64,000 nucleotides of DNA, taken from assembly GCA_047972425.1 (NCBI GenBank), contig JBKEAR010000039.1:1-64000 (forward strand), read 5' to 3'. Under the pieces are notes generated by a model. That model worked only from the letters and a program-made list of their open reading frames with translations, made no database searches and was not told the origin of the DNA. The stretch is from JBKEAR01 sp047972425. Its GTDB lineage: Bacteria; Pseudomonadota; Alphaproteobacteria; JBKEAR01. Shown here piece by piece: positions 26,466 to 34,310 of the stretch. A program made the position numbers and the translations under genes. Position 1 is the stretch's first letter. Each line of letters opens with the position of its first letter.

Positions 26466-28343
26466 TTAGTTAATATTATCAATATTTTCGCCCCTTAATG
26501 CAGAGCGTATTGTATTATCCATGCGGCGTTCCGCAAAAAATTTGGTTTGTTCTTCAGCTTTTTCTAAAGCATCTTCAATAGCATCACGGTCATTCCCTTG
26601 GCTAGCAATCGCTAGGTTTTGTACAACCGTATCCATTTTTTGGCGTTCTTCAGCCGATAACATATTACCATCTACCGAAATAGCCGTATGTATCGCATTA
26701 ATCACCCGCTCAGCTTCAACACGGCTTTCGGTCAAAATACGCCATTTCATATCGTCCTGAGCATTTTGTAAGGAAGATTTGAGCATTTGTGTCACTTCTT
26801 CTTCCGATAAACCCCAACTTGGTTTTACATCAATATGTTGCTCTACACCCGTTGTTTCCTCTTTGGCAAAAACACTTAATAAACCATCGGCATCGACCGA
26901 ATATGTCACTTGTATCCGTGCGGCACCAGCAACCATTGGGGGGATACCGCGTAAAACAAATTGCGCTAAAGAACGGTTTTCGCTCACCATTTCGCGTTCA
27001 CCTTGCAATACATGGATCATCATAGCGGTTTGGCCATCTTGAAAAGTTGTAAAATTTTGCGCTTTGGCTACAGGTATTGGTGTATTGCGATGAATAAGCT
27101 TTTCGACCATTCCACCCATCGTTTCTACACCTAATGATAATGGCAACACATCTAATAACAACATATCAGAGCCTTTGGTTAAACCATGGGCTTGTTGGGC
27201 TGCACCAGCTGCCACAACAATATCTGGGTCAATATCTACCAAAACCGGTGCATTAAATAATGCCCCAACCATTTGGCGCACAAGCTCTTGCCTTGTAGAG
27301 CCACCAACCATGACTACACCTTGGATATCATTTTCATCAAGATTGGCATCGGCCAAAACACTGGTACAAATTTTAAGAGTTTTTTCGATGATATTTTTTG
27401 AAGCATTATCGACCTGCTCTTTGGTTAATTTATGTGTTGTTTCAACAGCATTCGGGTCAATTTTCCATTCCCCTATCTCGTGATGAGTGAGGTATTCTTT
27501 GGCTTCTTTTGCACATAATTGCGCTTGGCGAATATCGGTTTTATTAAGCTTTTCATCACCAATTTGTTTTTGCCTATCAGCTAAGATAAGTGCTGCAATT
27601 GCATTATCAATATCATCTCCGCCAAGGGCCGTATTTCCACCGGTTGCTAATACTTGGAAGATACCTTTCTCGAGCCGTAGGATAGAAATATCAAAAGTAC
27701 CGCCACCAAAGTCGTAAATGGCATAGATACCTTCGCTCCCTTTATCGAGCCCATAAGCTAAAGCGGCTGCTGTTGGCTCGTTAACAAGGCGCAAGACATC
27801 TAACCCAGCTAAACGGGCGGCATCGCGGGTGGCTGTTCGGGCAGCGTCATCAAAATAAGCCGGAACCGTAATAACAGCTCGATGAATTTTTTGCTCTAAA
27901 TGTTCTTCGGCACGTTGTTTAAGCTCTTTTAAAATATCGGCAGAGACCTGAACCGGAGATAGTAACTTTGTCCCCACATCAATACGTATATCATTATCTT
28001 GTATCATCAGTTTTAGCGGCATTGTTTCTAATACTTTATCACCAGCACCCCGCCCCATTAAGCGTTTAACCGAGCTAACTACAGCATCGGGCTGGCGTAA
28101 TAAAAGCTGGCTGGCTAACCACCCAACAATCGGTTGCCCTTTTGGGGGATAAGCAACGACTGAAGGAATTAAATTGGAGCCACTATTTTCATCAGGAACT
28201 ATTTGCGCTTTGCCTTCATCATCAATCCATGCCACAACCGAATTTGTTGTGCCTAAATCGATACCAATCGCAATATCATCTAAAATTTCTTCATGGGGGT
28301 CGGGTGTTTGCCCGGGTTCAAATATTTGTAATAATTCTGCCAT
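26466..28343 (-). CDS. hscA: Hsp70-type chaperone HscA
   Basis: The 625-residue protein starts with a 27-residue leader and then AIGIDLGTTNSVVAWI. The nucleotide domain has GLDVLRLVNEPTAAALAYGLD and YDFGGGTFDISILRLE, and the substrate domain has LPLSLGVETMGGMVEKLI. It is distinguished from DnaK by the HscA-type N terminus and its place in the isc operon. It takes IscU from HscB and helps release the cluster. The IscU encoded here carries the LPPVK peptide that HscA binds. Confidence 0.96.
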   Translation of the reverse strand: MAELLQIFEPGQTPDPHEEILDDIAIGIDLGTTNSVVAWIDDEGKAQIVPDENSGSNLIPSVVAYPPKGQPIVGWLASQLLLRQPDAVVSSVKRLMGRGAGDKVLETMPLKLMIQDNDIRIDVGTKLLSPVQVSADILKELKQRAEEHLEQKIHRAVITVPAYFDDAARTATRDAARLAGLDVLRLVNEPTAAALAYGLDKGSEGIYAIYDFGGGTFDISILRLEKGIFQVLATGGNTALGGDDIDNAIAALILADRQKQIGDEKLNKTDIRQAQLCAKEAKEYLTHHEIGEWKIDPNAVETTHKLTKEQVDNASKNIIEKTLKICTSVLADANLDENDIQGVVMVGGSTRQELVRQMVGALFNAPVLVDIDPDIVVAAGAAQQAHGLTKGSDMLLLDVLPLSLGVETMGGMVEKLIHRNTPIPVAKAQNFTTFQDGQTAMMIHVLQGEREMVSENRSLAQFVLRGIPPMVAGAARIQVTYSVDADGLLSVFAKEETTGVEQHIDVKPSWGLSEEEVTQMLKSSLQNAQDDMKWRILTESRVEAERVINAIHTAISVDGNMLSAEERQKMDTVVQNLAIASQGNDRDAIEDALEKAEEQTKFFAERRMDNTIRSALRGENIDNIN

Positions 28344-28355
28344 ATATCAATCTCG

Positions 28356-28991
28356 TTATAAAGGAAAAGCCATGGGTGTTGCCATGTTCCCCCCTTTTAC
28401 CTTTGCTATTTTTTCTTTGATTTCTTGCATAAATCGCCGTTCATACTGAAAGCTTAATATTTCATTTTCTAACGCTGCAATATTTTTTTCGTTATAAAAT
28501 TTTGAAATATTATTAACGACTTCATCTTGTTTTTTTTGATTTTTTTGGAGCATCTCATTTAAAGCAGCCTCATCCTTTGCTTGGCCTAATGCCTCGCGCA
28601 TCATCATAGAAGCCATAAGAATTTGCGGATTAACGTTTTTTCGGGTTTCGTCCTTATAAGATTCTCCCCCCAAAACAACACATAGATAATCGGCGCGATC
28701 TAAAGGTGATTTTAGTAAATTATAGGCATCATTTACCGCCATTGCTTGTTGAGATGCATACATTTTTTCTTTTGATGTTTTGGTTGCAAAACGATCGGGG
28801 TGGAGCAATTTTTGGCGTTCAAAATATTGATGATCTAATAATTTAGGGTCAATGATAAAAGCTTCACTTATACCCATTATCTCAAATGGATTAAGCCCAA
28901 CTAGTGGCTGGACAATATGGCAAGCATCGCAAAAAAATGATGCTGGAGCTGTTTGGCTATGGCAGCTCCAACAAATAGCGGTGTTAGACAT
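28356..28991 (-). CDS. hscB: J-domain co-chaperone HscB with N-terminal tetracysteine domain
   Basis: The 211-residue protein has the J-domain motif HPDRF at residues 64-68 and a C-terminal three-helix IscU-binding domain. Unlike the classic bacterial form of about 170 residues it carries an N-terminal extension with cysteines 7, 10, 21 and 24 (CWSC-x10-CDAC), the zinc-binding arrangement known from human and plant HSC20. It stimulates HscA ATPase and delivers IscU. The start overlaps the iscA stop by 8 bases; a longer reading of 18 residues lies inside iscA and is rejected. Confidence 0.93.
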   Translation of the reverse strand: MSNTAICWSCHSQTAPASFFCDACHIVQPLVGLNPFEIMGISEAFIIDPKLLDHQYFERQKLLHPDRFATKTSKEKMYASQQAMAVNDAYNLLKSPLDRADYLCVVLGGESYKDETRKNVNPQILMASMMMREALGQAKDEAALNEMLQKNQKKQDEVVNNISKFYNEKNIAALENEILSFQYERRFMQEIKEKIAKVKGGNMATPMAFPL

Positions 28992-29319
28992 GGAAGCTTT
29001 CCCCGCAACCACATCTTCCTTTTTCATTGGGGTTTTCAAATACAAAGCCCGAGGCTAATTTTTCGGCTTTGTAGTCCATCTCTGTACCAATAACAAACAT
29101 AATCGCTTTCGGGTCAATAAATACGGTAACCCCTTTATCGGTAACAACTTCGTCATATTCACCTTGGTCATCGGCATATTCTAATGTATAGCTCATGCCC
29201 GAGCATCCGCGAGTTTTAACACCCACACGAATACCAGCAGACTCTTTACCGCGTGCTGCTAATAAGGCCTGAATTTGCTCGGCAGCTGCATTGGATACGG
29301 ATATGATTGGTTCGGCCAT
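28984..29319 (-). CDS. iscA: A-type Fe-S carrier protein IscA
   Basis: The 111-residue protein has the three conserved cysteines in TRGCSGMSY and GRCGCGESF. It carries or donates iron-sulfur clusters and is needed for [4Fe-4S] targets. Its position between iscU and hscB is standard. It starts 18 bases after the iscU stop. Confidence 0.96.
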   Translation of the reverse strand: MAEPIISVSNAAAEQIQALLAARGKESAGIRVGVKTRGCSGMSYTLEYADDQGEYDEVVTDKGVTVFIDPKAIMFVIGTEMDYKAEKLASGFVFENPNEKGRCGCGESFHV

Positions 29320-29337
29320 TTTTCCCCCAAATTGACT

Positions 29338-29721
29338 TTATTTTACTTTTTTCTCTTTATAATTAGAAATTGCAGCTTTAATTGCATCTTCGGCTAAAAT
29401 AGAACAATGAACTTTTACGGGCGGTAATGCAAGCTCTTTAGCAATATCGGTATTTTTAATTTCACCGGCTTCGTTAAGGCTTTTGCCTTTTACCCACTCG
29501 GTGATAAGCGATGAAGATGCAATGGCAGAGCCACAGCCAAATGTTTTAAATTTTGCATCTTCAATAATACCATCTTCGCTCACTTGAATTTGCAAACGCA
29601 TTACATCGCCACATGCCGGTGCACCAACAAGCCCTGTGCCGATATTTTCGGCATTTTCATCCATAGATCCCACATTCCGTGGATTTTCGTAATGATCTAA
29701 TAATTTTTCGCTATATGCCAT
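29338..29721 (-). CDS. iscU: Fe-S cluster scaffold IscU
   Basis: The 127-residue protein begins MAYSEKLLDHYENPRNVGS. Cluster ligands are cysteine 37 in GAPACGD, the cysteine of FGCGSAIASSS and the cysteine of VKVHCSILAED. The HscA-recognition peptide LPPVK is present just before the last cysteine. It is the assembly platform fed by IscS. The start was placed at the family position; a longer frame adds 19 residues that are not conserved. Confidence 0.97.
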   Translation of the reverse strand: MAYSEKLLDHYENPRNVGSMDENAENIGTGLVGAPACGDVMRLQIQVSEDGIIEDAKFKTFGCGSAIASSSLITEWVKGKSLNEAGEIKNTDIAKELALPPVKVHCSILAEDAIKAAISNYKEKKVK

Positions 29722-29743
29722 TTCTTTATCCTTTCTATAACTC

Positions 29744-30961
29744 TTAATGATCTGCCCATTGAATTGTTGATAAATCAATGCCAGCTAAATGCATTTCCCA
29801 AAGGGGTGAAAGCTCGCGTAAGCGCTTAACTTCTTTGATTAAACAATCGCATGCATAATCAATTTCCTCTAATGTCGTCCAACGGCCAAAAGACATGCGT
29901 AAAGATGAATGCGCCATCTCATCCGATACATCAAGTGCAGCCAATACATAAGAAGGCTCTAAACTGGCCGATGTACATGCCGAGCCTGAACTAACGGCAA
30001 TATCTTTAATCGACATCATTAAACTTTCGCCCTCAATATAACCAAATGAAATATTTAAGCTATTGGGTAAACGATGCTCTAAAGAACCATTCACATGGAT
30101 TTCATTAAGCTCTGCATTTAAGCGATTAAGCATATGCTCTTGCAAAGCTTTTAGGCGTTTATGTTCAGCTTCCATTTCTTGGTTAGCAAGTTCGGCGGCT
30201 TTACCAAGCCCCACAATAAGCGGTGTGGGTAATGTGCCCGAGCGCATTCCGCGCTCTTGCCCGCCCCCATGGATTTGGGCCAAAATGCGTACCCGTGGGC
30301 GACGGCGAACATATAAGGCACCAACCCCTTTTGGGCCATAAATTTTATGGCCAGAAATTGACATTAAATCGATATTCATATCGTTGACATCAAGCGGAAT
30401 TTTACCAAAAGCTTGGGCGGCATCGGTATGAAAGAAAATTCCGTTTTCTTTTGCAATAGCACCAATTTCTTTAATTGGTTGCAGAACACCAATCTCGTTA
30501 TTTGCAGCCATAACCGATATCACTAAAGTATCATCGCTAATAGCATCTTTTAACACTTGCAAATCAAGTAAACCATCTTTTTGTACCGGAAGAAAAGTTA
30601 CACGAAAACCTTCTTCTTCGAGTTGGCGGCATGTATCGATAATACATTTATGTTCTGTGGCAACAGTGATAATATGTTTTTTTTCGTCACCATAAAATTT
30701 AGCTAATCCTTTAAGTGCAAGATTATTGCTCTCGGTTGCCCCCGATGTAAAAATAATCTCTTTTGATGAGGCACCAATAACATCCGCAACTTGCACACGT
30801 GCTTTTTCTACAGCTTCTTCGGCTTCCCAACCATAAGGGTGAGAGCGCGAATGCGGATTACCGAATTTTTCGAAAAAATACGGATACATTTCTTTAACAA
30901 CACGTGGATCAGTTGGCGCAGTTGCTTGATAATCGAAATAAATTGGGGCTTTTTCTGCCAT
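29744..30961 (-). CDS. iscS: cysteine desulfurase IscS
   Basis: The 405-residue enzyme binds PLP through the lysine of SISGHKIYGPKG, and the persulfide cysteine lies in GSACTSASLEPSYVL. It takes sulfur from cysteine for IscU, thiamine and tRNA thiolation. Length matches the classic enzyme. It follows iscR by 33 bases. With cysE two genes upstream, the operon encodes both the making and the use of cysteine. Confidence 0.98.
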   Translation of the reverse strand: MAEKAPIYFDYQATAPTDPRVVKEMYPYFFEKFGNPHSRSHPYGWEAEEAVEKARVQVADVIGASSKEIIFTSGATESNNLALKGLAKFYGDEKKHIITVATEHKCIIDTCRQLEEEGFRVTFLPVQKDGLLDLQVLKDAISDDTLVISVMAANNEIGVLQPIKEIGAIAKENGIFFHTDAAQAFGKIPLDVNDMNIDLMSISGHKIYGPKGVGALYVRRRPRVRILAQIHGGGQERGMRSGTLPTPLIVGLGKAAELANQEMEAEHKRLKALQEHMLNRLNAELNEIHVNGSLEHRLPNSLNISFGYIEGESLMMSIKDIAVSSGSACTSASLEPSYVLAALDVSDEMAHSSLRMSFGRWTTLEEIDYACDCLIKEVKRLRELSPLWEMHLAGIDLSTIQWADH

Positions 30962-30994
30962 GTTAATCTTACCTTATATTTATTGGTTATTAAT

Positions 30995-31480
30995 TTATAA
31001 TTGTATTTCATACATTCGGTTAACGACATCAGCAGCAGAAGAACAACGGGCTGATTCATCATGGTCAAAATTATCGGCACATACATCAGCTAATGTTACC
31101 TCATTTAACCATGCATGAATACGGCGTGTAAGCTCATGCCATAAGCGGTGGGTAACGCAACGCCCTGTACCTGTGCAACCTTCGTCATCATCTTCTTTAT
31201 GGTCACAACCCATGGCTGTTAAAGGTTCATCGACCGATAAAATAATATTCGAAATACTAATTTCGTTGGCTTCACGTCCTAAATGATAACCACCACCGGG
31301 GCCACGGATAGAGCGAACAAGCTCCTCGCGGCGTAAACGCGAAAAAAGTTGCTCTAAATAGGAAAGAGAAATCCCTTGCCGGTCGGCGATATCTGAAAGT
31401 GATACCGGGCGATCGCCCGAATTTTGGGCTAAATCTACCATTGCCATTACGGCATATCGGCCGCGTGTACTGAGTTTCAT
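30995..31480 (-). CDS. iscR: Rrf2-family regulator IscR
   Basis: The 161-residue protein has a winged helix at residues 1-70 (MKLSTRGRYAVMAMVDLA) and cluster ligands cysteine 92, 102 and 108 plus histidine 111. The spacing between the first and second cysteines is four residues longer than in E. coli IscR (92/98/104/107) because of an acidic insert, KEDDDE. It binds a [2Fe-2S] cluster and represses the operon when clusters are plentiful. It overlaps cysE by 4 bases (ATGA). A type 1 IscR site lies in the operon promoter. Confidence 0.95.
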   Translation of the reverse strand: MKLSTRGRYAVMAMVDLAQNSGDRPVSLSDIADRQGISLSYLEQLFSRLRREELVRSIRGPGGGYHLGREANEISISNIILSVDEPLTAMGCDHKEDDDEGCTGTGRCVTHRLWHELTRRIHAWLNEVTLADVCADNFDHDESARCSSAADVVNRMYEIQL

Positions 31481-32229
31481 TTACTGTCTCCAATATAATC
31501 TGTATTTGTGTCTGATTGTAGGGGGGCGGCTTCAGAAAAATTTTGATGGTCTTCATCAGTTTTTTTCATAGAAGCTTGCTCAATAACTTCAAGACGTTGT
31601 TTAATCAATATAATCTCTTGCATTGTCACATCGGGTAGACCATCGGGGTTAATGCCATAAGCACGAAAGTCACTTGCATCGTTATCTTTGGCCTGCCCAA
31701 TAATTCGTGCCGGGTTACCAACAGCTGTTGTATTAGCCGGAATATTTTTTGTGACAACGGCATTGGCACCAATGCGGGCATTATCATCAACAATAATATC
31801 CCCTAATACGGAAGCACCAGAGCCAATAATAACATTGTCTCTAATTGTTGGGTGGCGTTTAACACCAACTTGCGCGGCACTATTAATAGAGGGTGAAACA
31901 CCACCTAATGTAACATTATGATAAAGAGTCACATTATCGCCAATAATCGCGGTTTCGCCAATAACAACACCCGTGGCATGATCAATCACAAAACCTTCGC
32001 CAATTTGTGCGCCGGGGTGAATATCAACCGAGGTTAAAAAACGCCCCATCCCTGATAAAAGCCGCGCAATAAAATGTGTGTATTTTCTCTTCCAAAACCA
32101 ATGCGAAAGACGATAAAATACAATTGCATGAAAACCCGGCCATAATAAAATTACCGATATTTTGTTAGGAGCTGCCGGGTCGCGCTCAAGAAAAGCATTT
32201 AAATCTGTATTAATTTTCTTGAAAATCAT
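31477..32229 (-). CDS. cysE: serine O-acetyltransferase
   Basis: The 250-residue protein has an N-terminal helical region and a left-handed beta-helix with the hexapeptide DIHPGAQIGEGFVIDHATG and GASVLGDIIV, typical of CysE. It makes O-acetylserine, the carbon skeleton for cysteine. It heads the isc operon and overlaps iscR, tying cysteine supply to cluster assembly. The C-terminal tail of about 50 residues is charged and not conserved. Confidence 0.95.
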   Translation of the reverse strand: MIFKKINTDLNAFLERDPAAPNKISVILLWPGFHAIVFYRLSHWFWKRKYTHFIARLLSGMGRFLTSVDIHPGAQIGEGFVIDHATGVVIGETAIIGDNVTLYHNVTLGGVSPSINSAAQVGVKRHPTIRDNVIIGSGASVLGDIIVDDNARIGANAVVTKNIPANTTAVGNPARIIGQAKDNDASDFRAYGINPDGLPDVTMQEIILIKQRLEVIEQASMKKTDEDHQNFSEAAPLQSDTNTDYIGDSK

Positions 32230-32294
32230 GGTCTTTTTGTATATTCTTCTTTATTTCATAGATTTATAAAAATATAAATCCTTTGTTTCTATAA

Positions 32295-32313
32295 GGTTAT
32301 ATATAATATAACC
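32295..32313. repeat. 19-base inverted repeat in the isc promoter
   Basis: GGTTATAT and ATATAACC arms are separated by 3 bases. The repeat covers the expected -10 region of the cysE-isc promoter and overlaps the end of the IscR site, so it may be a second operator or simply an AT-rich -10 zone. Confidence 0.5.
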
Positions 32314-32332
32314 AAGTGAAATAGTCAAGTAT
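32300..32332 (-). promoter_or_regulatory. cysE-isc promoter with overlapping IscR type 1 site
   Basis: On the minus strand TTGACT is followed after 17 bases by TATATA, about 70 bases before cysE. The 25 bases at 32308-32332 (starting ATACTTGACT and ending TTGGTTAT) match the published E. coli IscR type 1 consensus at 22 of 25 positions, with a perfect left half. The site covers the -35, as expected for repression. Confidence 0.82.
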
Positions 32333-32388
32333 TTTTACCTGAATATTTCAACAATGGACAAAATGTTTTAATATAAGGATGAATGTTA

Positions 32389-33030
32389 ATGCCAGAAGTC
32401 ATTATTCCCGGCCCTGAAGGAAGATTAGAAGGTCGTTATCATCACAATAAACGTGAGGATGCGCCAATTGCAGTTGTTTTGCACCCTCACCCCGAGCATG
32501 GCGGTAATATGAATAGCAAATTGGTTTATTTGCTTTTTCATTCTTTTGTTGAACGCGGATTTTCTGTTCTTCGTTTTAACTTCCGTGGAGTCGGTAAGTC
32601 ACAAGGTTTATTTGATAATGGCGAAGGTGAATTAACCGATGCTGCTGCGGCACTTGATTGGTTACAATCTCATAATCCGGGCGCCAGAGATGTTTGGATG
32701 GGTGGTTTCTCTTTTGGATCATGGATTGGTATGCAGTTAATGATGCGTCGCCCTGAGATTTCGGGTTTTGTTTCTTTAGGAACACCGGCATCAATGTTCG
32801 ACTTTAGCTTTTTGGCACCTTGCCCGGCATCGGGTGTGTTGGTTCATGGTGGTGCAGATTCAATTATCCCACAAGAGTCGGTAGAAAAATTGCATAAACG
32901 ATTATCTAGTCAAAAAAATATTAAGGTTGAAATGCATTCGATTAAAAATGCCGATCACTTTTTTACCGATCGACTACCTGATCTCAATAAAACTATCAAT
33001 AGCTATCTCAATAAACGCTTAGGTGCGTAA
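32389..33030 (+). CDS. alpha/beta hydrolase (COG2945-like)
   Basis: The 213-residue protein has a serine nucleophile in GGFSFGSW, an early HPHPEHGGNM loop that forms the oxyanion region, and a late histidine in NADHFF. It belongs to a bacterial hydrolase group common in proteobacteria whose substrate is not known. AAGGA fits the ATG giving MPEVIIPGPEG better than one two codons upstream. It may be cotranscribed with tyrS 24 bases downstream and diverges from the isc operon. Confidence 0.85.
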   Translation: MPEVIIPGPEGRLEGRYHHNKREDAPIAVVLHPHPEHGGNMNSKLVYLLFHSFVERGFSVLRFNFRGVGKSQGLFDNGEGELTDAAAALDWLQSHNPGARDVWMGGFSFGSWIGMQLMMRRPEISGFVSLGTPASMFDFSFLAPCPASGVLVHGGADSIIPQESVEKLHKRLSSQKNIKVEMHSIKNADHFFTDRLPDLNKTINSYLNKRLGA

Positions 33031-33054
33031 TCATAATCAATTAGGAGTAACCTG

Positions 33055-34308
33055 ATGTCTTTTCAGTCTGAATTTTTGCGTGTTTTAGACGAACGTGGCC
33101 TTATTAATCAATGTACGGATTTGGAAGGTTTAGACCAATTATTATCAACCGAAACCGTATCGGCCTATATTGGTTATGACCCCACAGCGGCATCGTTACA
33201 TGTGGGGCATATGATTTCTATTATCATGTTGCGTCGTTTTCAGCAAGCGGGTCACCGCCCTGTTGTTCTTGTGGGGGGGGGCACAGGTATGGTTGGCGAC
33301 CCTACAGGTAAAGACACACAACGCAACATGTTAACCGAAGAAGTCATCGCTAAGAATATTGAAGGCATTAAAGGAACTTTTGCAAAATTCATTCATTTTG
33401 GCGATGGTAACCAAGATGCTATTATGGTGAATAATGCCGATTGGCTCAAAAAATTTGGTTATTTAGAGTTTTTACGTGATTTTGGCCCTCATTTTACAAT
33501 TAATCGTATGCTTGCGTTCGATTCTGTGAAATCTCGGCTCGACCGAGAACAGCCCCTCACCTTTTTAGAGTTCAATTATATGTTGCTCCAAGGTGTAGAT
33601 TTTTTACAGCTATCGCGTGATTATAATGTGCGGCTACAAATGGGTGGTTCGGACCAGTGGGGGAACATCTTAAATGGTGTGGAGCTTGGCCGCCGGATTG
33701 ATGCAAAACCATTATTTGGCCTTACGTGTCCCCTACTTTTAAACTCTGCAGGCAAAAAAATGGGGAAAACAGAATCGGGTGCCGTATGGTTAGATGCCGA
33801 ATTAATGACCCCTTATGATTTTTGGCAATATTGGCGTAATGTAGATGATGCCGATGTTGGTAAATTATTACGTATGATTACTGATGTGCCTATGGATGAA
33901 ATTAAAAAATTAGAGGCTTTAGAAGGTGCAGAAATTAACGAGGCCAAAAAAGTTTTAGCAAATGAAATTACAACATTGGTTCATGGGGTTGAGGCCGCAA
34001 AAAATGCTCAAGAAACTGCCGAAAATATGTTTGAGCAAGGCCGCATTGGTGATGACTTGCCCCGGTTTGAGGTTGCACGCTCCCAGCTTAAAGATGGGAT
34101 TAAAGCTTTTGAAGCTTTGATTTTAACCAATCTTTGTTCCTCTAATGGCGATGCACGCCGACAAATTAAAGGTGGTGGTGGCCGTGTAAATGGTGCAGCC
34201 TTTGCCGATGCTAACCAGCTTGTAACCCTTGATGATATTAATAATGAAGATGTGATTATGATATCTCTTGGTAAAAAGAAACATGCATTAATTATTCCTG
34301 TTGAATAA
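33055..34308 (+). CDS. tyrS: tyrosyl-tRNA synthetase
   Basis: The 417-residue class I synthetase has the HIGH-type motif LHVGHM, the tyrosine-site stretch GGSDQWGNILNG, the KMSKS-type KKMGKTESG and a C-terminal S4 RNA-binding domain. It charges tRNA-Tyr. A run of nine G lies in the codons for the conserved VGGGTG, which is striking in an AT-rich genome. GGAGT precedes the ATG. Confidence 0.97.
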   Translation: MSFQSEFLRVLDERGLINQCTDLEGLDQLLSTETVSAYIGYDPTAASLHVGHMISIIMLRRFQQAGHRPVVLVGGGTGMVGDPTGKDTQRNMLTEEVIAKNIEGIKGTFAKFIHFGDGNQDAIMVNNADWLKKFGYLEFLRDFGPHFTINRMLAFDSVKSRLDREQPLTFLEFNYMLLQGVDFLQLSRDYNVRLQMGGSDQWGNILNGVELGRRIDAKPLFGLTCPLLLNSAGKKMGKTESGAVWLDAELMTPYDFWQYWRNVDDADVGKLLRMITDVPMDEIKKLEALEGAEINEAKKVLANEITTLVHGVEAAKNAQETAENMFEQGRIGDDLPRFEVARSQLKDGIKAFEALILTNLCSSNGDARRQIKGGGGRVNGAAFADANQLVTLDDINNEDVIMISLGKKKHALIIPVE

Positions 34309-34310
34309 CT

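Noticed and set aside
26521..27717. Several plus-strand frames opposite hscA
   Set aside because: They are antisense shadows of a strongly conserved coding region and have no ribosome-binding sites or family features.
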